DNA of 64,000 nt, taken from Metallyticus violacea. Taxonomy: Eukaryota; Arthropoda; Insecta; Mantodea; Metallyticidae. The DNA lies in the NCBI GenBank assembly GCA_030762175.1, contig JAUJEO010000021.1, forward strand, positions 744,001-808,000, in the 5' to 3' direction. Positions 9,376-23,150 of this stretch are shown piece by piece; position 1 is the first letter of the stretch; every line of letters begins with the position of its first letter. The position numbers and the translations under genes are program-made. The notes under the pieces were generated by a model that had not been told where the DNA came from, did not search any database, and worked only from the letters and a program-made list of their open reading frames with translations.

Positions 9376-11219
9376 GAAGTTTGGAAACTTCGTTAGAATC
9401 ACTTTTTTTCCGTTCTTATTTGAAATAACTGGTTCTCTTTCATGATACTATTTTGATAGCCTCAGAAAATCATATTATGCGCAAAGAATCTCGAAAAGAA
9501 AAAATTTTTTTTTCGATGTTTGGAAAGTTTGTTAGAATCACTTTTTTTCCGTTCTTATTTGAGATAACTGGTTCTCTTTCATTATACTAGTTTGATAGCC
9601 TCAGTAAAGCATATTATGCGCAAAGAATCTGGAAAAGAAAAAAAAAATTTTTCGAAGTGTGGAAACTTCGTTAGAATCACTTTTTTTCCGTTCTTATTTG
9701 AGATAACTGGTTCTCTTTCATTATACTAGTTTGATAGCCTCAGAAAAGCACATTATGCGCAATGAATCTCGAAAAGAAAAAAGTTTTTTTTCGAAGTTTG
9801 GAAACTTCGTTTGAATAACTTTTTTTCCGTTCTTATTTGAGATAACTGGTTCTCTTTCATTATACTAGTTTGATAGCCTCAGAAAACCATATTATGCGCA
9901 AAGAATCTCGAAAAGAAAAAAATTTTTTTTCGAAGTTAGGAAACTTCTTTAGAATCACTTTTTTTCCGTTCTTATTTGAGATAACTGGTTCTCTTTCATT
10001 ATACTAATTAGATAGCCTCAGAAAAGCATATTACGCGCAAAGAATCTCGAAAATAAAAAAATTTTTTAGAACTTTGGAAACTTCGTTAGAATCACTTTTT
10101 TTCCGTTGTTATTTGAGATAACTGGTTCTCTTTCATTATACTAGTTTGATAGCCTCAGAAAACCATATTATGGGCAAAGAATCTCGAAAAGAAAAAAATT
10201 TTTTTTCGAAGTTAGGAAACTTCTTTAGAATCACTTTTTTTCCGTTCTTATTTGAGATAACTGGTTCTCTTTCATTATACTAATTAGATAGCCTCAGAGA
10301 AGCATATTACGCGCAAAGAATCTCGAAAATAAAAAAATTTTTTTCGAAGTTTGGAAACTTCCTTAGAATCACTTTTTTTCCATTCTTATTTGAGATAACT
10401 GGTTCTCTTTCCTTATACTAGTTTGATAGCCTCAGAAAAGCATATTATGCGCAAAGAATCTCGAAAAGAAAAAAATTTTTCTTCGAAGTTTGGAAACTTC
10501 GTTTGAATCACTTTTTTTCCGTTCTTATTTGAGATTACTGGTTCTCTTTCATTATAGTAGTTTGATAGCCTCAGTAAAGCATATTATGCGCAAAGAATCT
10601 GGAAAAGAAAAAAAAATTTTTTCGACGTTTGGAAACTTTGTTAGAATCACTTTTTTTCCGTTCTTATTTGAGATAACTGGTTCTCTTTCATTATACTAGT
10701 TTGATAGCCTCAGAAAAGCATATTATGCGCAAAGAATCTCGAAAAGAAAAAAGTTTTTTTTCGAAGTTTGGAAACTTCGTTTGAATAACTTTTTTTCCGT
10801 TCTTATTTGAGATAACTGGTTCTCTTTCATTATACTAGTTTAAAGCCTCAGAAAAGCATATTATGCGCAAAGAATCTCGAAAAGAAAAAATTTTTTTTTC
10901 GAAGTTTGGAAACTTCGTTAGAATCACTTTTTATCCGTTCTTATTTGAGATAACTGGTTCTCTTTCATTATACTAGTTTGATAGCCTCAGAAAAGCATAT
11001 TATGCGTAAAGAATCTCGAAAAGAAAAAAAATTTTTTTCGAAGTTGGAAACCTCGTTAGAATCATTTTTTTTCAGTTCTTATTTGAAATAACTGAATCTC
11101 TTTCATTATACTAGTTTGATAGCCTCAGAAAATCATATTATGCGCAAAGAATCTCGAAAAGAAAAAAAAATTTTTTCGATGTTTGGAAACTTTGTTAGAA
11201 TCACTTTTTTTCCGTTCTT

Positions 11220-13740
11220 ATTTGAGATAAATGGTTCTCTTTCATTATACTAGTTTGATAGCCTCAGAAGAGCATATTATGCACAAAGAATCTCGAAATG
11301 AAAAAAAAAATTTTTCTAAGTTTGGAAACTTCGTTAGAATCACTTTTTTTCCGTTCTTATTTGAGATAACTGGTTCTCTTTCATTATACTAGTTTGATAG
11401 CCTCAGAAAAGCACATTATGCGATAGGAATCTCGAAATGAAAAAAGTTTTTTTTCGAAGTTTGGAAACTTCGTTTGAATAACTTTTTTTCCGTTCTTATT
11501 TGAGATAACTGGTTCTCTTTCATTATACTAGTTTGATAGCCTCAGAAAAGCATATTATGCGCAAAGAATCTCGAAAGGAAAAAATGTTTTTTTCGAAGTT
11601 TGGAAACTTCGTTAGAATCACTTTTTTTCCGTTCTTATTTGAGATTACTGGTTCTCTTTCATTATAGTAGTTTGATAGCCTCAGAAAAGCATATTATGCA
11701 CAAAGAATCTCGAAAAGAAAAAAAATTTTTTTCGAAGTTTGGAAACTTCGTTTGAATCACTTTTTTTCCGTTCTTATTTGAGATAACTGGTTCTCTTTCA
11801 TTATACTAGTTTGATAGCCTCAGCAAAGCATATTATTCACAAAGAATCTCGAAAAGAAAAAAATTTTTTTTCGAAGTTTGGAAACGTCGTTTGAATCACT
11901 TTTATTCCGTTCTTATTTGAGATAACTGGTTCTATTGCACTATACTAGTTTGATAGCCTCAGTAAAGCATATTATGCACAAAGAATCTCGAAAAGAAAAA
12001 AGTTTTTTTTCGAAGTTTCGAAACTTCGTTTGACTCACTTTTTTTCCGTTCTAATTTGACATAACTGGTTCTCTTTCATTATACTAGTTTGATAGCCTCA
12101 GTAAAGCATATTATGTGCAAAGAATCTCGAAAAGAAAAAATTTTTTTTTCGAAGTTTGGAAACTTCGTTAGAATCACTTTTTTTCCGTTCTTATTTTAGG
12201 TAACTGGTTCTCTTTCATTATACTAATTTGATAACCTCAGTAAAGCATATTATGCGCATAGAATCTTGAAAAGAAAAAAAATTTTTTCGAAGTTTGGAAA
12301 CGTCGTTAGAATCACTTTTTTTCCGTTCTTATTTGAGATAACTGGTTCTCTTTCATTATACTAGTTTGATAGCCTCAGAAAAGCATATTATGCGCAAAGA
12401 ATCTCGAAAAGAAAAAACTTTTTTTTCGAAGTTTGGAAACTTCGTTAGAATCACTTTTTTTCCGTTCTTATTTGAGATAACTGGTTCTCTTTCATTATAC
12501 TAGTTTGATAGCCTCAGAAAAGCATATTATGCGCAAAGAATCTCGAAAAGAAAAAAAAATTTTTTCGATGTTTGGAAACTTTTTTAGAATCACTTTTTTT
12601 CCGTTCTTATTTGAGATAAATGGTTCTCTTTCATTATACTAGTTTGATAGCCTCAGAAGAGCATATTATGCACAAAGAATCTCGAAATGAAAAAAAAAAT
12701 TTTTCTAAGTTTGGAAACTTCGTTAGAATCACTTTTTTTCCGTTCTTATTTGAGATAACTGGTTCTCTTTCATTATACTAGTTTGATAGCCTCAGAAAAG
12801 CACATTATGCGATAGGAATCTCGAAATGAAAAAAGTTTTTTTTCGAAGTTTGGAAACTTCGTTTGAATAACTTTTTTTCCGTTCTTATTTGAGATAACTG
12901 GTTCTCTTTCATTATACTAGTTTGATAGCCTCAGAAAAGCATATTATGCGCAAAGAATCTCGAAAAGAAAAAATGTTTTTTTCGAAGTTTGGAAACTTCG
13001 TTAGAATCACTTTTTTTCCGTTCTTATTTGAGATTACTGGTTCTCTTTCATTATAGTAGTTTGATAGCCTCAGAAAAGCATATTATGCACAAAGAATCTC
13101 GAAAAGAAAAAAAATTTTTTTCGAAGTTAGGAAACTTCGTTAGAATCACTTTTTGCCGTTCTTATTTGAGATAACTGGTTCTCTTTCATTATACTAGTTT
13201 GATAGCCTCAGCAAAGCATATTATTCACAAAGAATCTCGAAAAGAAAAAAATTTTTTTTCGAAGTTTGGAAACGTCGTTTGAATCACTTTTATTCCGTTC
13301 TTATTTGAGATAACTGGTTCTATTGCACTATACTAGTTTGATAGCCTCAGTAAAGCATATTATGCACAAAGAATCTCGAAAAGAAAAAAGTTTTTTTTCG
13401 AAGTTTCGAAACTTCGTTTGACTCACTTTTTTTCCGTTCTAATTTGACATAACTGGTTCTCTTTCATTATACTAGTTTGATAGCCTCAGTAAAGCATATT
13501 ATGTGCAAAGAATCTCGAAAAGAAAAAATTTTTTTTTCGAAGTTTGGAAACTTCGTTAGAATCACTTTTTTTCCGTTCTTATTTTAGGTAACTGGTTCTC
13601 TTTCATTATACTAATTTGATAACCTCAGTAAAGCATATTATGCGCATAGAATCTTGAAAAGAAAAAAAATTTTTTCGAAGTTTGGAAACGTCGTTAGAAT
13701 CACTTTTTTTCCGTTCTTATTTGAGATAACTGGTTCTCTT
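11220..13740. repeat. 10-monomer higher-order repeat (~1.39 kb), about 1.8 copies
   Basis: The order CAGAAGAGC monomer, GCGATAGG monomer, ATGTTTTTTTCG monomer, CATTATAGTAG monomer, then the four-monomer H-C-D-T block, a plain monomer and a CGATGTTTGG monomer occupies ten periods. It starts again near 12650 and runs through about 13740. The same doubled block is seen at about 20.6-23.15 kb and 32.8-35.35 kb, where equivalent points are 1388 bp apart, and with an extra monomer at 55.4-57.95 kb (1527 bp). Confidence 0.8.
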
Positions 13741-16700
13741 TCATTATACTAGTTTGATAGCCTCAGAAAAGCATATTATGCGCAAAGAATCTCGAAAAGA
13801 AAAAAGTTTTTTTTCGAAGTTTGGAAACTTCGTTTGAATAACTTTTTTTACGTTTTTATTTGAGATAACTGGTTCTCTTTCATTATACTAGTTTGATAGC
13901 CTCAGAAAAGCATATTATGGCAAAGAATCTCGAAAAGAAAACATTTTTTTTTCGAAGTTTGGAAACTTCGTTAGAATCACTTTTTTTCCGTTCTTATTTG
14001 AGATAACTGGTTCTCTTTCATTATACTAGTTTGATAGCCTCAGAAAAGCATATTATGCGCAAAGAATCTCGAAAAGAAAAAAAATTTTTTCGAAGTTTGG
14101 AAACTTCGTTAGAATCACTTTTTTTCCGTTCTTATTTGAAATAACTGGTTCTCTTTCATGATACTATTTTGATAGCCTCAGAAAATCATATTATGCGCAA
14201 AGAATCTCGAAAAGAAAAAAATTTTTTTTCGATGTTTGGAAACTTTGTTAGAATCACTTTTTTTCCGTTCTTATTTGAGATAACTGGTTCTCTTTCATTA
14301 TACTAGTTTGATAGCCTCAGTAAAGCATATTATGCGCAAAGAATCTGGAAAAGAAAAAAAAATTTTTTCGAAGTGTGGAAACTTCGTTAGAATCACTTTT
14401 TTTCCGTTCTTATTTGAGATAACTGGTTCTCTTTCATTATACTAGTTTGATAGCCTCAGAAAACCATATTATGCGCAAAGAATCTCGAAAAGAAAAAAAT
14501 TTTTTTTCGAAGTTAGGAAACTTCTTTAGAATCACTTTTTTTCCGTTCTTATTTGAGATAACTGGTTCTCTTTCATTATACTAATTAGATAGCCTCAAAA
14601 AAGCATATTACGCGCAAAGAATCTCGAAAATAAAAAAATTTTTTAGAACTTTGGAAACTTCGTTAGAATCACTTTTTTTCCGTTCTTATTTGAGATAACT
14701 GGTTCTCTTTCATTATACTAGTTTGATAGCCTCAGAAAACCATATTATGGGCAAAGAATCTCGAAAAGAAAAAAATTTTTTTTCGAAGTTAGGAAACTTC
14801 TTTAGAATCACTTTTTTTCCGTTCTTATTTGAGATAACTGGTTCTCTTTCATTATACTAATTAGATAGCCTCAGAAAAGCATATTACGCGCAAAGAATCT
14901 CGAAAATAAAAAAATTTTTTTAGAACTTTGGAAACTTCTTTAGAATCACTTTTTTTCCGTTCTTATTTGAGATAACTGGTTCTCTTTCATTATACTAATT
15001 AGATAGCCTCAGAGAAGCATATTACGCGCAAAGAATCTCGAAAATAAAAAATTTTTTTTCGAAGTTTGGAAACTTCCTTAGAATCACTTTTTTTCCATTC
15101 TTATTTGAGATAACTGGTTCTCTTTCCTTATACTAGTTTGATAGCCTCAGAAAAGCATATTATGCGCAAAGAATCTCGAAAAGAAAAAAATTTTTCTTCG
15201 AAGTTTGGAAACTTCGTTTGAATCACTTTTTTTCCGTTCTTATTTGAGATTACTGGTTCTCTTTCATTATAGTAGTTTGATAGCCTCAGTAAAGCATATT
15301 ATGCGCAAAGAATCTGGAAAAGAAAAAAAAAATTTTCGAAGTTTGGAAACTTTGTTAGAATCACTTTTTTTCCGTTCTTATTTGAGATAACTGGTTCTGT
15401 TTCATTATACTAGTTTGATAGCCTCAGAAAAGCATATTATGCGCAAAGAATCTCGAAAAGAAAAAAGTTTTTTTTCGAAGTTTGGACACTTCTTTTGAAT
15501 AACTTTTTTTCCGTTCTTATTTGAGATTACTGGTTCTCTTTCATTATACTAATTTGATAGCCTCAGAAAAGCATATTATGCGCAAAGAATCTCGAAAAGA
15601 AAAAAAATTTTTTTCGAAGTTTCGAAACTTCGTTAGAATCATTTTTTTTCCGTTCTTATTTGAAATAACTGAATCTCTTTCATTATACTAGTTTGATAGC
15701 CTCAGAAAATCATATTATGCGCAAAGAATCTCGAAAAGAAAAAAATTTTTTTTCGATGTTTGGAAACTTTGTTAGAATCACTTTTTTTCCGTTCTTATTT
15801 GAGATAAATGGTTCTCTTTCATTATACTAGTTTGATAGCCTCATAAAAGCATATTATGCACAAAGAATCTCGAAATGAAAAAAAATTTTTTCGAAGTTTG
15901 GAAACTTCGTTAGAATCACTTTTTTTCCGTTCTTATTTGAGATAACTGGTTCTCTTTCATTATACTAGTTTGATAGCCTCAGAAAATCATATTATGCGCA
16001 AAGAATCTCGAAAAGAAAAAAATTTTTTTTGGATGTTTGGAAACTTTGTTAGAATCACTTTTTTTCCGTTCTTATTTGAGATAAATGGTTCTCTTTCATT
16101 ATACTAGTTTGATAGCCTCAGAAAAGCATATTATGCACAAAGAATCTCGAAATGAAAAAAAAATTTTTTCGAAGTTTGGAAACTTCGTTAGAATCACTTT
16201 TTTTCCGTTCTTATTTTAGGTAACTGGTTCTCTTTCATTATACTAATTTGATAACCTCAGTAAAGCATATTATGCGCATAGAATCTTGAAAAGAAAAAAA
16301 ATTTTTTCGAAGTTTGGAAACGTCGTTAGAATCACTTTTTTTCCGTTCTTATTTGAGATAACTGGTTCTCTTTCATTATACTAGTTTGATAGCCTCAGAA
16401 AAGCATATTATGCGCAAAGAATCTCGAAAAGAAAAAAGTTTTTTTTCGAAGTTTGGAAACTTCGTTTGAATAACTTTTTTTACGTTTTTATTTGAGATAA
16501 CTGGTTCTCTTTCATTATACTAGTTTGATAGCCTCAGAAAAGCATATTATGGCAAAGAATCTCGAAAAGAAAACATTTTTTTTTCGAAGTTTGGAAACTT
16601 CGTTAGAATCACTTTTTTTCCGTTCTTATTTGAGATAACTGGTTCTCTTTCATTATACTAGTTTGATAGCCTCAGAAAAGCATATTATGCGCAAAGAATC

Positions 16701-18810
16701 TCGAAAAGAAAAAAAATTTTTTCGAAGTTTGGAAACTTCGTTAGAATCACTTTTTTTCCGTTCTTATTTGAAATAACTGGTTCTCTTTCATGATACTATT
16801 TTGATAGCCTCAGAAAATCATATTATGCGCAAAGAATCTCGAAAAGAAAAAAATTTTTTTTCGATGTTTGGAAACTTTGTTAGAATCACTTTTTTTCCGT
16901 TCTTATTTGAGATAACTGGTTCTCTTTCATTATACTAGTTTGATAGCCTCAGTAAAGCATATTATGCGCAAAGAATCTGGAAAAGAAAAAAAAATTTTTT
17001 CGAAGTGTGGAAACTTCGTTAGAATCACTTTTTTTCCGTTCTTATTTGAGATAACTGGTTCTCTTTCATTATACTAGTTTGATAGCCTCAGAAAACCATA
17101 TTATGCGCAAAGAATCTCGAAAAGAAAAAAATTTTTTTTCGAAGTTAGGAAACTTCTTTAGAATCACTTTTTTTCCGTTCTTATTTGAGATAACTGGTTC
17201 TCTTTCATTATACTAATTAGATAGCCTCAAAAAAGCATATTACGCGCAAAGAATCTCGAAAATAAAAAAATTTTTTAGAACTTTGGAAACTTCGTTAGAA
17301 TCACTTTTTTTCCGTTCTTATTTGAGATAACTGGTTCTCTTTCATTATACTAGTTTGATAGCCTCAGAAAACCATATTATGGGCAAAGAATCTCGAAAAG
17401 AAAAAAATTTTTTTTCGAAGTTAGGAAACTTCTTTAGAATCACTTTTTTTCCGTTCTTATTTGAGATAACTGGTTCTCTTTCATTATACTAATTAGATAG
17501 CCTCAGAAAAGCATATTACGCGCAAAGAATCTCGAAAATAAAAAAATTTTTTTAGAACTTTGGAAACTTCTTTAGAATCACTTTTTTTCCGTTCTTATTT
17601 GAGATAACTGGTTCTCTTTCATTATACTAATTAGATAGCCTCAGAGAAGCATATTACGCGCAAAGAATCTCGAAAATAAAAAATTTTTTTTCGAAGTTTG
17701 GAAACTTCCTTAGAATCACTTTTTTTCCATTCTTATTTGAGATAACTGGTTCTCTTTCCTTATACTAGTTTGATAGCCTCAGAAAAGCATATTATGCGCA
17801 AAGAATCTCGAAAAGAAAAAAATTTTTCTTCGAAGTTTGGAAACTTCGTTTGAATCACTTTTTTTCCGTTCTTATTTGAGATTACTGGTTCTCTTTCATT
17901 ATAGTAGTTTGATAGCCTCAGTAAAGCATATTATGCGCAAAGAATCTGGAAAAGAAAAAAAAAATTTTCGAAGTTTGGAAACTTTGTTAGAATCACTTTT
18001 TTTCCGTTCTTATTTGAGATAACTGGTTCTGTTTCATTATACTAGTTTGATAGCCTCAGAAAAGCATATTATGCGCAAAGAATCTCGAAAAGAAAAAAGT
18101 TTTTTTTCGAAGTTTGGACACTTCTTTTGAATAACTTTTTTTCCGTTCTTATTTGAGATTACTGGTTCTCTTTCATTATACTAATTTGATAGCCTCAGAA
18201 AAGCATATTATGCGCAAAGAATCTCGAAAAGAAAAAAAATTTTTTTCGAAGTATCGAAACTTCGTTAGAATCATTTTTTTTCCGTTCTTATTTGAAATAA
18301 CTGAATCTCTTTCATTATACTAGTTTGATAGCCTCAGAAAATCATATTATGCGCAAAGAATCTCGAAAAGAAAAAAATTTTTTTTCGATGTTTGGAAACT
18401 TTGTTAGAATCACTTTTTTTCCGTTCTTATTTGAGATAAATGGTTCTCTTTCATTATACTAGTTTGATAGCCTCATAAAAGCATATTATGCACAAAGAAT
18501 CTCGAAATGAAAAAAAATTTTTTCGAAGTTTGGAAACTTCGTTAGAATCACTTTTTTTCCGTTCTTATTTGAGATAACTGGTTCTCTTTCATTATACTAG
18601 TTTGATAGCCTCAGAAAATCATATTATGCGCAAAGAATCTCGAAAAGAAAAAAATTTTTTTTCGATGTTTGGAAACTTTGTTAGAATCACTTTTTTTCCG
18701 TTCTTATTTGAGATAAATGGTTCTCTTTCATTATACTAGTTTGATAGCCTCAGAAAAGCATATTATGCACAAAGAATCTCGAAATGAAAAAAAAATTTTT
18801 TCGAAGTTTG
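13540..18810. repeat. 19-monomer tandem duplication (~2.63 kb)
   Basis: The series at about 13540-16170 repeats at about 16170-18810 with a shift of 2632 bp; for instance the dyad copies at 15205 and 17837 match, with the same neighbours. At the middle junction a CTCGAAATG left half is joined to a TTATTTTAGG right half near 16160-16220. A marker change, GTTTCGAAAC near 15620 against GTATCGAAAC near 18250, separates the copies. Both states are reproduced 12.48 and 12.20 kb downstream, so this duplication predates the 12.4-kb one. Confidence 0.85.
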
Positions 18811-20599
18811 GAAACTTCGTTAGAATCACTTTTTTTCCGTTCTTATTTGAGATAACTGGTTCTCTTTCATTATACTAGTTTGATAGCCTCAGAAAAGCAT
18901 ATTATTCACAAAGAATCTCGAAATGAAAAAAAATTTTTTTCGAAGTTTGGAAACTTCGTTAGAATCACTTTTTTTCCGTTCTTATTTGAGATAACTGGTT
19001 CTCTTTCATTATACTAGTTTGATAGCCTCAGTAAAGCATATCATGCACAAAATATCTCGAAAAGAAAAAAAATGTTTTTCGAAGTTTGGAAACTTCATTA
19101 GAATCACTTTTTTCCCGTTCTTATTTGAGATAACTGGTTCTCTTTCATTATACTAGTTTGATAGTCTCAGTAAAGCATATTATGCGCAAAGAATCTGGAA
19201 GAGAAAAAAAATTTTTTTCGAAGTTTGGAAACTTCGTTAGAATCACTTTTTTTCCGTTCTTATTTGAGATAACTGGTTCTCTTTCATTATACTAGTTTGA
19301 TAGCCTCAGAAAAGCATATTATGCGCAAAGATTCTCGAAAAGAAAAAAGTTTTTTTTCGAAGTTTGGAAACTTCGTTTGAATAACTTTTTTTCCGTTCTT
19401 ATTTGAGATAACTGGTTCTCTTTCATTATACTAGTTTGATAGCCTCAGAAAAGCATATTATGCACAAAGAATCTCGAAAAGAAAAAAAATTTTTTTCGAA
19501 GTTAGGAAACTTCGTTAGAATCACTTTTTTTCCGCTCTTATTTGAGATAACTGGTTCTCTTTCATTATACTAGTTTGATAGCCTCAGCAAAGCATATTAT
19601 GCACAAAGAATCTCGAAAAGAAAAAAATTTTTTTTCGAAGTTTGGAACTTCGTTTGAATCACTTTTTTTCCGTTCTTATTTGAGATAACTGGTTCTCTTT
19701 CATTATACTAGTTTGATAGCCTCAGTAAAGCATATCATGCACAAAGAATCTCGAAAAGAAAAAAAATTTTTTTCGAAGTTTGGAAACTTCATTAGAATCA
19801 CTTTTTTTCCGTTCTTATTTGAGATAACTGGTTCTCTTTCATTATACTAGTTTGATAGCCTCAGAAAAGCATATTATGCGCAAAGAATCTCGAAAAGAAA
19901 AAAATTTTTCTTCGAAGTTTGGAAACTTCGTTTGAATCACTTTTTTTCCGTTCTTATTTGAGATTACTGGTTCTCTTTCATTATAGTAGTTTGATAGCCT
20001 CAGTAAAGCATATTATGCGCAAAGAATCTGGAAAAGAAAAAAAAATTTTTCGACGTTTGGAAACTTTGTTAGAATCACTTTTTTTCCGTTCTTATTTGAG
20101 ATAACTGGTTCTCTTTCATTATACTAGTTTGATAGCCTCAGAAAAGCATATTATGCGCAAAGAATCTCGAAAAGAAAAAAGTTTTTTTTCGAAGTTTGGA
20201 AACTTCGTTTGAATAACTTTTTTTCCGTTCTTATTTGAGATAACTGGTTCTCTTTCATTATACTAGTTTGATAGCCTCAGAAAAGCATATTATGCGCAAA
20301 GAATCTCGAAAAGAAAAAATTTTTTTTTCGAAGTTTGGAAACTTCGTTAGAATCACTTTTTATCCGTTCTTATTTGAGATAACTGGTTCTCTTTCATTAT
20401 ACTAGTTTGATAGCCTCAGAAAAGCATATTATGCGTAAAGAATCTCGAAAAGAAAAAAAAATTTTTTCGAAGTTTGGAAACCTCGTTAGAATCATTTTTT
20501 TTCAGTTCTTATTTGAAATAACTGAATCTCTTTCATTATACTAGTTTGATAGCCTCAGAAAATCATATTATGCGCAAAGAATCTCGAAAAGAAAAAAAA

Positions 20600-23150
20600 T
20601 TTTTTTCGATGTTTGGAAACTTTGTTAGAATCACTTTTTTTCCGTTCTTATTTGAGATAAATGGTTCTCTTTCATTATACTAGTTTGATAGCCTCAGAAG
20701 AGCATATTATGCACAAAGAATCTCGAAATGAAAAAAAAAATTTTTCTAAGTTTGGAAACTTCGTTAGAATCACTTTTTTTCCGTTCTTATTTGAGATAAC
20801 TGGTTCTCTTTCATTATACTAGTTTGATAGCCTCAGAAAAGCACATTATGCGATAGGAATCTCGAAATGAAAAAGTTTTTTTTCGAAGTTTGGAAACTTC
20901 GTTTGAATAACTTTTTTTCCGTTCTTATTTGAGATAACTGGTTCTCTTTCATTATACTAGTTTGATAGCCTCAGAAAAGCATATTATGCGCAAAGAATCT
21001 CGAAAAGAAAAAATGTTTTTTTCGAAGTTTGGAAACTTCGTTAGAATCACTTTTTTTCCGTTCTTATTTGAGATTACTGGTTCTCTTTCATTATAGTAGT
21101 TTGATAGCCTCAGAAAAGCATATTATGCACAAAGAATCTCGAAAAGAAAAAAAATTTTTTTCGAAGTTAGGAAACTTCGTTAGAATCACTTTTTGCCGTT
21201 CTTATTTGAGATAACTGGTTCTCTTTCATTATACTAGTTTGATAGCCTCAGCAAAGCATATTATTCACAAAGAATCTCGAAAAGAAAAAAATTTTTTTTC
21301 GAAGTTTGGAAACGTCGTTTGAATCACTTTTATTCCGTTCTTATTTGAGATAACTGGTTCTATTGCACTATACTAGTTTGATAGCCTCAGTAAAGCATAT
21401 TATGCACAAAGAATCTCGAAAAGAAAAAAGTTTTTTTTCGAAGTTTCGAAACTTCGTTTGACTCACTTTTTTTCCGTTCTAATTTGACATAACTGGTTCT
21501 CTTTCATTATACTAGTTTGATAGCCTCAGTAAAGCATATTATGTGCAAAGAATCTCGAAAAGAAAAAATTTTTTTTTCGAAGTTTGGAAACTTCGTTAGA
21601 ATCACTTTTTTTCCGTTCTTATTTTAGGTAACTGGTTCTCTTTCATTATACTAATTTGATAACCTCAGTAAAGCATATTATGCGCATAGAATCTTGAAAA
21701 GAAAAAAAATTTTTTCGAAGTTTGGAAACGTCGTTAGAATCACTTTTTTTCCGTTCTTATTTGAGATAACTGGTTCTCTTTCATTATACTAGTTTGATAG
21801 CCTCAGAAAAGCATATTATGCGCAAAGAATCTCAAAAAGAAAAAATTTTTTTTTCGAAGTTTGGAAACTTCGTTAGAATCACTTTTTTTCCGTTCTTATT
21901 TGAGATAACTGGTTCTCTTTCATTATACTAGTTTGATAGCCTCAGAAAAGCATATTATGCGCAAAGAATCTCGAAAAGAAAAAAAAATTTTTTCGATGTT
22001 TGGAAACTTTGTTAGAATCACTTTTTTTCCGTTCTTATTTGAGATAAATGGTTCTCTTTCATTATACTAGTTTGATAGCCTCAGAAGAGCATATTATGCA
22101 CAAAGAATCTCGAAATGAAAAAAAAAATTTTTCTAAGTTTGGAAACTTCGTTAGAATCACTTTTTTTCCGTTCTTATTTGAGATAACTGGTTCTCTTTCA
22201 TTATACTAGTTTGATAGCCTCAGAAAAGCACATTATGCGATAGGAATCTCGAAATGAAAAAAGTTTTTTTTCGAAGTTTGGAAACTTCGTTTGAATAACT
22301 TTTTTTCCGTTCTTATTTGAGATAACTGGTTCTCTTTCATTATACTAGTTTGATAGCCTCAGAAAAGCATATTATGCGCAAAGAATCTCGAAAAGAAAAA
22401 ATGTTTTTTTCGAAGTTTGGAAACTTCGTTAGAATCACTTTTTTTCCGTTCTTATTTGAGATTACTGGTTCTCTTTCATTATAGTAGTTTGATAGCCTCA
22501 GAAAAGCATATTATGCACAAAGAATCTCGAAAAGAAAAAAAATTTTTTTCGAAGTTAGGAAACTTCGTTAGAATCACTTTTTGCCGTTCTTATTTGAGAT
22601 AACTGGTTCTCTTTCATTATACTAGTTTGATAGCCTCAGCAAAGCATATTATTCACAAAGAATCTCGAAAAGAAAAAAATTTTTTTTCGAAGTTTGGAAA
22701 CGTCGTTTGAATCACTTTTATTCCGTTCTTATTTGAGATAACTGGTTCTATTGCACTATACTAGTTTGATAGCCTCAGTAAAGCATATTATGCACAAAGA
22801 ATCTCGAAAAGAAAAAAGTTTTTTTTCGAAGTTTCGAAACTTCGTTTGACTCACTTTTTTTCCGTTCTAATTTGACATAACTGGTTCTCTTTCATTATAC
22901 TAGTTTGATAGCCTCAGTAAAGCATATTATGTGCAAAGAATCTCGAAAAGAAAAAATTTTTTTTTCGAAGTTTGGAAACTTCGTTAGAATCACTTTTTTT
23001 CCGTTCTTATTTTAGGTAACTGGTTCTCTTTCATTATACTAATTTGATAACCTCAGTAAAGCATATTATGCGCATAGAATCTTGAAAAGAAAAAAAATTT
23101 TTTCGAAGTTTGGAAACGTCGTTAGAATCACTTTTTTTCCGTTCTTATTT
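20600..23150. repeat. 10-monomer higher-order repeat, second occurrence
   Basis: GCGATAGG copies at about 20841 and 22228, and the ATGTTTTTTTCG monomers whose dyads lie near 21029 and 22417, are 1388 bp apart, ten monomers. The series matches until about 23150, where the plain monomer is replaced by a G-switch monomer with CCGTTTTTATT. One monomer with CTCAAAAAGAAAA near 21831 is shared only with about 34034, its partner in the 12.4-kb duplication. Confidence 0.8.
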
